NCBI GenBank assembly: GCA_021234155.1
Contig: JAJEKV010000339.1
Span: 242,853-306,852 of the forward strand
DNA length: 64,000 nt
Direction: 5' to 3'
Source of the DNA: Isoetes taiwanensis
Taxonomy: Eukaryota; Streptophyta; Lycopodiopsida; Isoetales; Isoetaceae
Below the pieces are notes generated by a model. That model worked only from the letters and a program-made list of their open reading frames with translations. It was not told the DNA's origin and made no database searches. Shown piece after piece: positions 13,255 to 24,599 of the stretch; positions within the stretch are counted from its first letter, which is position 1, and every line of letters starts with the position of its first letter. The translations under genes and the position numbers were made by a program.

Positions 13255-13520
13255 TATTCTTCATGTTTGCAAGTCATCCAGTTGATGCTAGAGATTGCAA
13301 ACTGGAATAGAGATTCTTATTCTTGCTATTCTTAAGGTTTGCAAGTCAACTAATTGGTGATGTGATTGCAAACTGGAATAGGAACCCTTATCATGAGAAC
13401 CCAAATGACTTCTCTCTATGAATCTAATTTATGTGATCTATTCTACCAATCTATCTTTTGAAAACCAGTTCTTAACATTGATTGACTCGGTTGGGTGGTG
13501 AACTACCATGAATCCACAGA
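13255..13520. repeat. Internal tandem duplication plus LTR-family fragment
   Basis: Two imperfect copies of about 65 bp, each carrying GTTTGCAAGTCA and GATTGCAAACTGGAATAG, are followed by an LTR-family stretch (13396-13520). That stretch matches 24003-24125 and, in part, 12870-12925. Confidence 0.65.
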
Positions 13521-13598
13521 CATCTAGGAAAAAGCATAAAAAAGTGGTCCTCTTTAACTTGGATGTGCCTGCCTCTAACACTAGAAATAAATCTTTAT

Positions 13599-16500
13599 GA
13601 AGATTGTCTGTTGGAATTTAAGAGGCATAAAGGGTCCTTTGAAGAGAAAAAGGGCTCTCATTGCAATTTAAGAAATGAAGGCTGATATCATTTTGTTGCA
13701 GGAGCATAGACTTCCCTCCTTTGAATCTTCTAAACTAGGGGATTGGATTTGTCCAGGAAGTAGTTCCACCTGGGCTGCAGCCAATGATACAAAGGGTGGA
13801 ATTTGCACAATTTGGAAAGGATTCCCCTCTTTTGGATCATATGTGGCCCCCTCAGGTAGATGGTCTATTAGTTTTCTTACTATCAAAGGATACTCTGTTG
13901 GTATAATCAATGTGTTATGCCTCAACAGAACCCCATGAAAGGGAAGTGCAATGGAAAGAAATGAGAAATTGGATTGAGCAGCAAAAACATGTCCATAACT
14001 GGTTATTAACAGGAGATTTCAATAACACCCCCTTTGGGACCAAAAGCTTGGAAAAAAACTTAATATGACTAAAAGTGAGAGAGATGAATGGGATAATTTG
14101 GTTGGCCCCCCTCCCCCATCAGCTACATATTCTTGGAGTAATAAAAGAAAGGGGCCAGAAAGAACTTTCTATCTGCTTGACAGATTCTATACATTCTCAG
14201 CTGGTTTAGATTTATGGGATCAGGTTCTCATTAAGTCAGATTGCAGCAACTCCATTTCTGATCACTTTCCACAGGTTATGGAGACACTTACATGTACCTC
14301 TCGGCCTGATAAGGTAAGCACTCCTTTCAAGTTTAATGTTCAGCTTTTGCAAGTTCAGCAATTTTGTTCTCAATTAAAAGAATATTATTTATCTCTTCCT
14401 AAACTTGGAAGTAGTAGGTCAATGTCGGGGTTTGTGCAGAAATTGAAAACTTTGAAGGATTAGATTATGGGGTAAGGATTGGACAAAAAAGAAAAGGAAA
14501 CAAAAAAATGAAATCTATGCTGAAATAAAAAAGGTAAGAGAATCTTTGTTTCATGACAAAGACAACCCGACCCTGCAGGATCTAGAGGACCAATTGGAAA
14601 TTAAGGTCAAGCATGTTGAGGAACTGGAAGCTCAATCTTTGGCTACCAGGAGTAAATGTCAGTATGTGAATCTAGTGGACAAAAGCAGTTCCTCATTTTT
14701 CTTTAGGGCTGCTAAGAGTCGGATTATCAACAATGGCATCATTTCAGTCCAGGATGAGCAAAACAAAGTCATTCAAGGTCAACAAGGAATCCAGAGTTTT
14801 TTTGCTCAAAGATATCAGAAGCTGTTTGACAAACAGCCTACTAGTCAGTTAGATATTGTGCATTTTTTCAGCATGATTGACTCTGACTCTCCACTAGTCA
14901 ATAATGAGATCCTTGTAACCATTCCACAGAAACAGGAAATTCTCCTCACTTTAAATTCGATGGCCTCTGGTAAAAGTCCAGGCCCTGATGGCTTTCCCCT
15001 AGAATTTTTCAGTTTTTTTTTTTTTTTTTTTTTTTTTTGAAGAAATGGCAAATTTTTGTATTCATTAAAACATGAGATACATACTTGTAGCTATAATACT
15101 ATAGCTATAGAATAGCAAAAACATTACCTTTATAGATAGGTAGATGTATGAAGGATCCATACCTACATTACTATATTATGAAATAGACAAAATATCAGAA
15201 AGTTCAGTATGTAGATAGATAGTTGTCTTTGTGTAATGAAGATTTCCTCTCAGAAAATGTTATACTCGGCTTGGATAAGATCACCAATGGAGAAATCCTT
15301 GATCCTTCTTCTACCAAAGATCTGAAGCCATTCATCCAATTCATTGACTGTATGCATGGTTTTGTTGAGAAGTGTGAGTAAAACCATCCCTTTTTGTCTC
15401 AGCTCCCTTTGATACAGGTTTTGGAAGATTGGCTTCAATGTATTGTGTTCCCAAACAACACCGTCCTTCAAAATCTTTTTTATTGTCTTAGCTCTAACCA
15501 TAGACATCTTCAAAGTGACCAAATGATCCTCAATCTCTCATCTGCTTAACTGTCCATCCGCATCATAAACCCGACCCGTGCGTTGAGCTATCATCTTGTT
15601 GAGTTGAGCTGTAAAATAGAAAGCAATCAGGTTAGTATCTAAGTAGTGATCGGCCAAAAGTGATTCAGAGAATTTTGGGATGTGATGCAAGATGATATAA
15701 CAACCTTCATACAAGGGGCTTGACAGGCAGATAGTCTGCATCCTGCAGTCAATGCTGGGCTTATTGCATTGGCTCCTAAGGTAGATCAGCCTGTGGGCTT
15801 TTCAGACTGGAGACCAATCTCTTTGACCAACACCACTTATAAAATTTTGGCCAAAATATTAGCAAATAGAGTCAAGCCTATTTTGGAAAGAATTATTAGT
15901 CCTCTTCAGACTGCCTTTCTCCCTGCCAGGAGCATTCTTGATAATATTATTGGGGCATATGAAGGATTGCATTGGAATAAGCTCACGAAGCAGAATTGTA
16001 TGCTCTTAAAGGCTTTTGACACCATAAATTGGGATTTTCTATACAAGGGGATGAAATTTCTTGGTTTCTCACAGCAGGTAATAAATCTGGTCTTTGCTTT
16101 CAATAAGGATGCCATATCTGCAGTCATGGTCAATGCTGCCCCTCCTCTTTTTTCCCTTGTAAAAGAGGGGTTAGGCAAGGGTGTCCCCTTGCCCCTTACC
16201 TTTTCCTTATAGTTGCTGAAATGGTGACCAAGATTACACTCAAACTCCAGTAGAATGGACAAATCAAAGGCCTGCAGATGCCAAATGAAGGTAAACCTCT
16301 ATCTCTAATGCAGTATGCTGATAACACATTTGTTTTTCTGGAGGATGATGGAAAAAGCATTTTCACCTTCTTATCTGCTATGGAGATCTTTGGTAAAGCC
16401 TCAGGTGTGCTACTAAATAGGTCCAAATGTACTATTCTTTTGGACTCATCTGAAAGCAAAATTGCAGATATTCCAATTTTGGAAAAAGGTATGGCCACCA

Positions 16501-16690
16501 AACTGTTGGGACCTCCTCTTGCACCAGATATGAGTCTCCATGGTCTCTGGTCCCCAATCACAAATAAGATTAAGAGAAAATTTTATGGTGTATCCTGCTT
16601 CTCTTTCCTTGGCAGGTAGAGTGGAAATTGCCAATACGGTTATTGCCACGGTGATGTACACTCTGTTATGGCCATATCATTAGCCCATTC
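13599..16690 (+). pseudogene. L1-type LINE, endonuclease plus reverse transcriptase, broken
   Basis: An ORF2-type protein is readable across frames. The endonuclease begins MKIVCWNLRGIKG at 13599, with QEHR near 13700, TGDFNN near 14010 and SDHF near 14260. A linker follows with a GKSPGPDGFPLEFF block near 14970-15012. Sequence resumes after an insertion with IALAPK (15755-15780) and RPISL. The palm A block has lost residues before AFDTINW, and the palm C block reads QYADN instead of YADD (near 16310-16325). The turn block reads GKGVPLPLTF instead of RQGCPLSP. Stops and shifts occur at about 13670, 13935 and 14460. The LINE is cut by an antisense retrocopy at 15014-15736 and fades near 16690. 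Confidence 0.88.
15014..15736 (-). pseudogene. Processed retrocopy with poly(A) tail inserted antisense in the LINE
   Basis: The LINE frame stops at a run of T (15014-15038), which is a poly(A) tail on minus, and resumes at about 15737. The minus strand of the insert holds a frame of 67 codons (15538-15741) and, after a single TGA, a further 90 codons in the same register (15250-15522). About 210 bp of 3' UTR-like sequence then leads to the poly(A). With the stop read through, the two pieces form one protein end. This is the layout of a 5'-truncated cDNA of a host mRNA moved by LINE machinery. I do not recognise the parent. Visible features are a hydrophobic stretch around FYFTAQL and a Lys/Arg-rich middle. 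Confidence 0.65.
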
Positions 16691-18679
16691 TCATCCAAAG
16701 TTCACTCGAAACAGCTTATAGCGGAATCTGAAACACTAAGACCTCTTCCATTGCCAAAAGTCCTCGTGGATCGTTTATTGAAATTCTTTCTGCAAAGCAC
16801 ACACTTGTGGAACGGATGGTTGTTTGCAAGACTTGGATGCAGTGAAAATCAACTAGATATTGGGACTATCTTATGAACGGTGTATGTGTTTGACTAGAAG
16901 CATTTCTAATCATTTTGAAAGCATATAAAATTTTGGGTTGACGCAGCCTGGATTTATGGTTACTAGGATCAATAATACTGTTGCATATTACAGTGCTGAA
17001 TCCTAGTTCTGATGTGTTCAGTATTGAAGCACTACATTTAAATTTTGATATGTCATTTATGATAACTCCAATGATTTTTACAGAAGGAAACCGAACAACT
17101 GGAGAGCTAGATTATGCTGTTGCTAGATCTTTGTTGAGATCGGGTCCCATTGTTGGATCTCTCAAGGCACATATTCATGTTGTAAGTGATGGAAACATGT
17201 AGATGTTTTTCCTGATCGTATACTAACTGGAGCTGTGAGCTATTGTGATTATTTGTAGGTTGAGCTCATTTCCTGATTGTTGGGTTAACACTAGAGAATG
17301 TCGTGTAGTATGCATCAAAAGAAGGGAATGGCAAAGCAGTCTCAGATGCAGTTGATCAATCCTTAATGTTTATGCTCTAAGTATATTGCCTGAGACAGTT
17401 TTCTAGATGCACTAAATTTTTATAACAATCTGTTGTACAAAGTAGTGCAAACCATAGAGTCGTGCCTAGTTTCTGTACAATTGGTGGAGGCATATAGCAA
17501 ATCTTGCAGGGTACATGCATGGTATCCATGCAAGCTCTAATAAGTTAAGTTCAAGGCTGCCATTCAGAGTGTCAATCGGATGTCATATACTCAGCTCTTG
17601 GTTTCACATCTACAACATACAATCCATGTGTAGGTATTTCATTGGATCTGGAGACAAGTTCTGTTCAAAGGTCTCCATGGACATGATTAACTCGAGAGGT
17701 ACAAGTAATTTCCCAACATTTTGGGGTACCTGGATTGCTTTACAGGGTCTGAAAAGCTTGGATCTAATAAGGTATATTTTGTGAGTGTTGCCAGATAAAA
17801 CAACAATTCACAAAGCAGATGTTCTTCAGGAAGCTAACTTTTGTTTCAGCATTTTCCTTCTAAAATTGCCTGTACAAAAGTCGGTCAACGTGTCCAATTT
17901 CGCTTTTCTTTAAACATGGCTCCATACCTCTCTTCCTTCAGGCATGGCAACAGACTCATAATTGTGGAATAAAAAGCATGAGCATAATCCTTTCCCTAAA
18001 TTTGAACTTTTTGCTCTTGAGTATTAGATTTAGGGCATTACGTTTGGTATCCCCAAGCTTGGAGGTGAGTAGTATGAATGTGATGATGCTTGGATTACTC
18101 GTGTAAGAGAAGAACCAGTAAGAAGTCTGCTACAAGGCTACATGTAAACTTTCTTACAGATCCAACAACCACAGCACTGAAAGCAATGGCAATTATGTAA
18201 ATCTTGAATATCATGGAGGACCCTGCTTTCATAAAAATAAATATGACAGCCTGTTGGAACTTAAAATATGTATTCTAGAACTACTACGGCACACATAGAC
18301 AAGAATGCTGCATAGAATGCTGCACATGGGCATCTCCTTGATAACCAAAACAAGTACATATAGATAGCAAGCTAGTGAAACCATTATGGCCGGGATTAAA
18401 AAACCTCGCCCTTTCGGGTTTTCGAGGAAAAACCCTGACAATAATGGGATCACTAACCGATGCTAGGTCCAAAAACATAATAGATCTTGTACCCTCATGC
18501 TGACTAGCCTTATTGGGTGAAAATACATTACAACAAAGAAATTGCCAAAGACGACACATGTTTGAATTGTCTTCTCCATTGATCTTCATCTTGAGCTCCG
18601 AATCCAAAAGCCCTCCTCCAAACAGCCACGCTAAACCCTGCATACACAAAAAAGACAAACCAAAGGCCACCAAGGCCAT
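16691..18679. other. Largely unassigned region with one exon-like segment
   Basis: At 16993-17182 on plus, an open segment is bordered by an acceptor (TTGCATATTACAG) and a donor (GTAAGTG). It encodes about 63 residues including EALHLNF, GELDYAVARSL and GSLKAHIHV. A second plus-strand piece at about 21565-21730 encodes LDGNFAGKLVLEGKIERSF and ends in TAA. They could be exons of one unknown gene or of a decayed one, but I cannot name a family, and the 4-kb spacing is full of repeats. The frame at 17515-17784 has no supporting features. Confidence 0.25.
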
Positions 18680-18830
18680 CCAGCCACCAAGGCTTCCAAC
18701 TAGGCACCAAGCCTTCCACTAGGCACACCGGCCTCAACCAGGCACAAAGGCCCCAACCAGGCACTCGGCCTCAAACCAGGCACTCGGCCTCCACCAGGCA
18801 CTAGGCCTTCAACCAAGTGTTAGTTTACCC
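18680..18830. repeat. GC-rich minisatellite, about 17-19 bp period
   Basis: Roughly eight imperfect units of the type CCAGGCACTCGGCCTCAA run through this stretch (variants CAAGGCTTCCAACTAGGCAC and similar). The array stands out in base composition from its AT-rich surroundings. Its translated frames are artefacts. Confidence 0.8.
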
Positions 18831-18871
18831 ACAAGTTATACCTACAGGGGAAGGGTGGGGGGGTGGGCGGG

Positions 18872-19046
18872 TGGGATCGAACACTAGAAAGGAGATGCTA
18901 CATGAGGAGCTGATGAAGAGCAAGGAAGCGTGAAAGATGCTAAATAGCAAAGCACAAGGAAAACGAAAAACTAACTAACTAACTACCTCCGTAGTTCTAG
19001 AATCTCATTTACCTTCTATTCGGTGAAACGAAGGTAAATGTCATTT
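18872..19046. repeat. 175-bp direct repeat, copy 1
   Basis: By eye this is identical to 20924-21098, including an (AACT)n run and a CCTCCGTAGTTCTAGAA stretch. The offset is a constant 2052 bp, so no indels separate the copies. Confidence 0.85.
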
Positions 19047-19061
19047 CTAGAACTACTACGG
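18989..19061. repeat. Short palindrome, MITE-end-like
   Basis: CCGTAGTTCTAGAAT..CATTTACCTTC on the left pairs with GAAGGTAAATG..TTCTAGAACTACTACGG on the right, with a loop of about 13 bases. The outer word CTACCTCCGT resembles the ends of Stowaway-type MITEs. The copy at 20924-21098 keeps only the left arm and stem base. Confidence 0.6.
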
Positions 19062-19082
19062 CACACATAGACAAGAATGCTG

Positions 19083-20923
19083 AAACAGAGGCAGAGCAAT
19101 GTAACTAGGTTCAAAAGCAGAACTTGGAATAGTACGCACATCTTGGGCTAAGCACTCAGAAACCGTTATCAGGGTAGTAAAAGAATGCTGAATTTTAACT
19201 TAGCTTAGAGCAAGGGAAGTGGACTCAATTACGAGAGTGGGCTCAAATGACCTACCCATTACAATCATAACATTAAAGGCACAACAAGCATAACTTAAAA
19301 AAGGGCTATGATGAGAAGCGTGAAAAAATTACTCACCTAACTATTATTAAGTGCATGCACAAAGGGCACGTTAAATGGCACCAAAGTATAATAGCATAGC
19401 AAAATCAAGTGACTTAACACCTTCCATTTTCAAACACCAAGATTCACCTCATGATTTTCATCGCATTCTCAATAATTTGTGAGCTTTATCTTGAGCCATA
19501 GAAAATTAGGAAAGAAAAATTCTTTTCGCCACTGCAACATAAATAAGACTTCCACAAATGGTCTCATTACATGAACAATGAAATAGCTAAGACCATAGAA
19601 ATGAGCACATCAAATAACTTTTATACTTTAAATTGAATAGAAGGTGGTAAAATGAGATCAATGGGTCACACCAAACTTGACCATTCTAGAAGGTAAATAA
19701 ATAGGTAGGAGTAGGATGTAAAACGGTATATGGGAAAGAAAGCAAAATCGAACAAAGGTAAGCACTTAGACTTGAACTTTCGTCCACAAGATGAAAAGCC
19801 AAGACTTTATAACATACAGACCAACAATTCCTACCCATTGTAAGGTAAACGGACAAGCTAAATTAGAGAACTTGCCAAGAAATTGCTGGTTCAAGGCAAA
19901 CAAGGAGAAGGCGGTGGATTAACATAGGATATATATCAGGGAGAAAGAACAGCCGAAAGAACAGAGCCTTTTTGGGCAACCGCAGAATCTGAATTAGAGA
20001 GGGAGCCAAACGCTCCTATAGGTGCCGATTTGGCAGGTGATCCGGCGAATTGGTGGCTGATTGCTGAAGGAGATAGATCCAGATACATAAACAGTTATTC
20101 GACTGAAGGATTGGCTCCAGGAAGAGGACTGTAGCTACAAGCAGAAGTGGTGCGATCAAACAGTTTATATCGGATAACGGTTATCAGAAGGCTACTGTGC
20201 AAAGCCAGAAGCTCACGGTTTAATCATGAAGGCTGTCGATTTACATAGCTATTATGCAACACCCAACAGGACTAGGACCAAGGTACCCAAATCAAATTAG
20301 AATAATTGCTCATACTAAAACCAAGTGCTTCTCAACATAGGATCATTTCCTACGGCCATCAACGTACAATAATCATAGCTCGCATAGACACAGACAGAGC
20401 AAAGAGATTGAAAACAAAGAAAAGAAAAAAGAAAATAGGGCTAAATACAAACCAGAAGACAGTCTTGTCGTTGGATCTTCGCAGCCATGAATTTTCGTGA
20501 TGGGAAGTTGAAGCAGATCTTGAGGGTTACCAGCCCACTTCTTTCTACATCCACATTCGCATTGCAGTTCCGTTTCCTGTGATTATGATGCATGGCTTTA
20601 ATCTCCACAGAGATATACAAGACAAAGAAAAGAAAATACAGGTAAGAGAAATTCCATATCGCGTTGAAGATCCTGCCTGGATCGTCTGGTAATCCTCATC
20701 TGTCAATTCAGCCCCTATTCACAAAGCTCAAAAGCTCGGAGGCGTCAAAGGTCCAGTGAAGTAACAGGGGAAGCCATCACCGTCTTGCTTCTGCCGTGAA
20801 GACCCTAAGTATAACAAAACGTAAATAAAGTCGTCAGCAAAGTGGGCAAGCAATAATCCCTTGAAATTTTGCCGGAGTGACAAAATGAATAGGGCGTGGA
20901 AACAATAGATAGAAGTAAGGAAA
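19083..20923. other. Unassigned AT-rich region
   Basis: No gene is supported. A minus-strand ATG in a favourable setting at about 20492 (MAAKIQRQDC, followed by a possible GT donor) could be the first exon of something unknown, but nothing downstream confirms it. Confidence 0.35.
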
Positions 20924-21098
20924 TGGGATCGAACACTAGAAAGGAGATGCTACATGAGGAGCTGATGAAGAGCAAGGAAGCGTGAAAGATGCTAAATAGC
21001 AAAGCACAAGGAAAACGAAAAACTAACTAACTAACTACCTCCGTAGTTCTAGAATCTCATTTACCTTCTATTCGGTGAAACGAAGGTAAATGTCATTT
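20924..21098. repeat. 175-bp direct repeat, copy 2
   Basis: Identical by eye to 18872-19046. It ends inside the palindrome, after TGTCATTT, where the two loci diverge sharply. The sharp edge suggests a recent duplication or the edge of a mobile unit. Confidence 0.85.
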
Positions 21099-21325
21099 AT
21101 ATTGTGCGGCTATTAATGGTGAACCATCCCTGCACTCCGACACACGGTGAGATCTGGGACATTGCCGTAATGTGTGATTAGAACTGTAAGGTCTCAAGGG
21201 CAGATCTTAGATTTGTCTAGCGGAATACTACCCATCATAGATATTCTAACTTACAAGCACAAAAAATGGTGGTGATACGATATGAAGAAACATGATAAGA
21301 TGTGCCTCCTGCCTCTTGAGATGTA

Positions 21326-21393
21326 GGTTTTCGGTAGCTATGTGGTAGAGCACTTGGTTGGTCTGTAAGCAGGTTTCAGTTTGCTACTCCCAG
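21326..21393 (+). other. tRNA-like sequence, degenerate (possible SINE head)
   Basis: GGTAGCTATGTGGTAGAGC resembles a D-arm/A-box and GGTTTCAGTTTGCTACTCC resembles a T-arm/B-box, at roughly tRNA spacing. A proper acceptor stem and anticodon stem do not pair well. It is more likely a tRNA pseudogene or tRNA-derived SINE than a working tRNA. Confidence 0.35.
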
Positions 21394-21399
21394 AAGTTA

Positions 21400-23637
21400 A
21401 GGTCGTCTTACTATTTTTACATTCATGACATCTCTGGGATTTTGGCATCAATGGAGCAGCCATTAGACAGTTAAAGGCCATCACTCCTTTGACACAAATG
21501 TGCAAAGGTCTCTAATACATGCAGTATGTTGCAGCACCCTGTGTTATTATTCTTGTTGCAATATTCAGTTGGGCCACCTCTTGCCTTTGACCCTTGTTCT
21601 GAAACTTGATGGGAACTTTGCAGGTAAACTAGTTCTGGAAGGAAAGATTGAACGCTCCTTTAACATAAATGCCAATGAATGCGACATTGGCGACTCACCA
21701 AAAACTCTTGCAGTGGATGTGATTGAATAAATCCATGGTGAAGACAAGAACCTTACGGTGTATGTGGCATATATGAGCTTAGTTCGTACTTCACTCATTT
21801 GTATTGGCTTTTTGATAGGTTAGGCTTCAAATGGTGTCTCATCCGGTAGGTCTTACAAAATGACCGAGGGATGATAACGCCTCTCCAGCATACATGGTCT
21901 ATTCAAAAGGTTAGTTCAAAAGCTTATTAGTGTTTAAGCATCACATTATGTCATAATATCCAATGGTCGTTTAAACTTCTAACAAAAAAGAATTGTTGCA
22001 ACTGCAGCGAAAGGGCCCTGAAGGAAAACGTATACATGCAGAGAGAGCGTGGTGAACTGGAGGATATTGTGTTCAAATTTTTGAGACGCATAAAACCAAT
22101 TGGGCGTTGAAACAACTTGTGCAGAAATAGACCAACCGGTTGTAAGCTTCTTCCAAAGACAAATTAACGCCTACAATAATAATCGTGATCTTTTGAAGAA
22201 CCTCTCATCTACAGAAATTTGTTGCCATTGTTCAAGTGGAAGTTCTTCCCTTGGCCCAATTTTTGCTTAGGCATGCAAACTAAAGCGTCTCTTAGTAGTC
22301 CGAAAGTGCTAATTTGTATTTTGCATGGGCTTCCTTGAAGGAAATTTTGAATGACTTATGCATTTACAATAAACGAGGAACCAACTAACGACATATACAG
22401 CTCAAGCCCGAGTTTGGGCGAGCATCTATCAGTAGAATAAGCAAAGCAGAGCCGGGAATAGGTTAGAGGTTGTACATAGATGGATCTTTTTTTGTATACT
22501 ATCAAGTTGGAAGGCAAAGACTGTACATGTTTTTGATTGGCATTTGTACCATATAAAGTGAACAATGCATTTTGGAATGAGATCAGCCTATTTGACTGTT
22601 TCTAACTAGTGGCATATTGGTTCCAGCTATTTGTTTTTTGAATGTGTTAGATCATGCAATAAAAACTACAAAGTAAAATGTATAAATTGTAAAATGGCTT
22701 CTTCTAGCATCCAAGCCTGAGCAGGCAACAGGACAAATGAATCCATAAGCCTTGCCTTTTCTAGTTTATGTTTTTCTTAGTAACTCCATACAAGTACTCT
22801 TGTGCCACACAGAGTTGCCAGTAAATTGTGATTAACTCAGCATTTGCATTACAACGGCATGGTATAATGTGGCTTCACATAGTTGACAATTTATATCGGA
22901 GGATAATGTTTAGCACAAAGGCACATGCTCCATATATAAGAGAAATAAATAGTTAGACCTTGAATTTAAGTTCTACTATGTTAGGAAGATGCGATCACCA
23001 AAAGAACTGTTTGCATTACCCATGTAATTGATATCAAGGACTGTGTTTCCAAAGTCGGCTGCACATAGAGAAGGCCATAGAGAAAGCTACATAAAAACTT
23101 ATCCAAAATATGATCAAGGAATTAATTCTAGAACAAGTTCTCTGAAAATGACTCCATCTGGACGTGCATCAGGTATGGTCAATGAACCTAAAGTCATAAA
23201 AATATGTCAGGATACTCTCTTGAATGGAACTTGATATAATGACGTTATCTTTCAGCTATGAGATGTTCCAACAAAGAAAGTTAGCTAATCTGAAATAAAG
23301 GTGGAGGCACTCTTACAAGATCCCAAGTCTATTAGAGGCATAAGCAAAAATAAAACCCCGCGACTTCAAAGAAAACTCAAAACTCTTGCGCTAAGAAAAT
23401 GGCACCCTCTGTTCATAGCATTCACACGGCACAAAACAAAAGACCCAACATGAAAAAACGAAATAGAAACCATGAAAACACATTTCCAACACGAAAAGAC
23501 CAAATAGAACCCATGAAAACACATTCTCAGGCCATCGGAGGGCAACCCTTCGTGTGCAGCACCTTGTTTCCTTTGCAACTGCTGTAAATATTCATGTAAT
23601 CTCTTTTTTACATGTAATATCAAATCTGCCTTAACCT
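21400..23637. other. Unassigned region ending in a poly(A) tract
   Basis: No gene can be supported apart from the exon-like piece at 21565-21730 mentioned above. The end (about 23590-23654) reads like a retroposed mRNA or SINE 3' end: a T-rich stretch, then CCTTAACCTC and a run of A at 23638-23652. Right after it an LTR-family sequence begins in mid-unit, so a poly(A) retroinsertion or a truncation lies here. Confidence 0.4.
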
Positions 23638-23654
23638 CAAAAAAAAAAAAAAAG

Positions 23655-24599
23655 GAATTGACTATTGGGTTGGATCTCTCTCTAGTTTTGGTGAATTGGA
23701 GTTTGATTACAGAAGATATTGTGTAACTTGTGGCACAGGTTCTTAAGCTGGTTTTGGAAATTTGGCCAACATCTCAGGTTAATTGAGTAATTGTGTTCAT
23801 TTGCTTTTCACATTGAAAAAGCGGTATTTGTCTCTGCTAACAATTTCATTTATGATAGCAATTCTAGATGGTTAGCTATATTAATCTTTTATATCTCCAA
23901 AGCCGTATTACGATACTTTTAACCTTGGTTAATATACTATAAATGAAATTGTTTTATCTAGCTATCAACCAATGTAATATGGCTATCAAACCAAGGAATC
24001 CTTATTATGAGAACCCAAATGACTTCTCTCTATGAATCTAATTTATGTGATCTATTCTTACCAATCTATCTTTTAAAAACCAGTTCTTAGCATTGATTGA
24101 CACGGTTGGGTGGTGAACTACCATGAATTGACTATTGGGTTGGATCTCTCTCTAGTTTTGGTGAATTGGAGTTTGATTACAAAAGCTGTTGGTGTAACTT
24201 CTGGCACAGGGTTCTTAAGCTGGTTTTGGAAATTTGGCCAACATCTCAGGTTAATTGAGTAAGTTGTGTTCATTTGCTTTTCACATTGAAAAAGAGGTAT
24301 TTGTCTCTGCTAACAGTTTCATTTATGGTTAATATAGCAATTCTAGATGGTTAATCTTTTATATCTCCAAAGCCATATTACGATACTTTTAACCCTATCA
24401 ACCAAGGTGACCTTTGTCAGATACTATAGCAATTAATATAGCAATTCTATATTGTTTGCTATATTAACCTTTTATATCTTCAAAGCCATATTACGATACT
24501 TTGTCAGATAAAACAAGCGTCAACTTGTTTTATCTGACAAAGTATCTAATATGGCTTTGGAGATATAAAAGGTATGGATCATTGGAGTGATCCATAACA
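23655..24599 (+). mobile_element. 5' LTR remains of a Ty1-type element (rearranged)
   Basis: Two partial, tandem copies (23655-about 23900 and 24095-24599) match the 3' half of the LTR at 12334-13235. Shared words include TTGGATCTCTCTCTAG and GGCCAACATCTCAGG. The right copy ends GATCCATAACA just before a PBS. Between them are inverted pieces of the LTR end, giving a rearranged structure. Confidence 0.7.
24468..24572. repeat. Large near-perfect inverted repeat inside the LTR end
   Basis: Arms of about 49 bp (24468-24516 and 24523-24572) pair around a loop of roughly 6 bases. The left arm starts CCTTTTATATCTTC and the right arm ends GAGATATAAAAGG, with a few mismatches. It arose by inverted duplication of the LTR 3' end. 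Confidence 0.8.

Larger units (their letters stand above)
18273..19082. repeat. 38-bp direct repeats flanking a 734-bp segment
   Basis: The same 38 bp, starting TTCTAGAACTACTACGG, occurs at 18273-18310 and 19045-19082. The right copy also forms one arm of a small palindrome (18989-19061). Direct repeats of this length could mark a recombination or insertion event. Confidence 0.7.

Noticed and set aside
18528-18764. Minus-strand frame of 78 codons with Trp/Gly repeats
   Set aside because: It spans the GC-rich minisatellite and reflects its repeat unit.
21326-21393. Functional tRNA gene
   Set aside because: The A- and B-box-like parts are present but the acceptor and anticodon stems do not pair properly.
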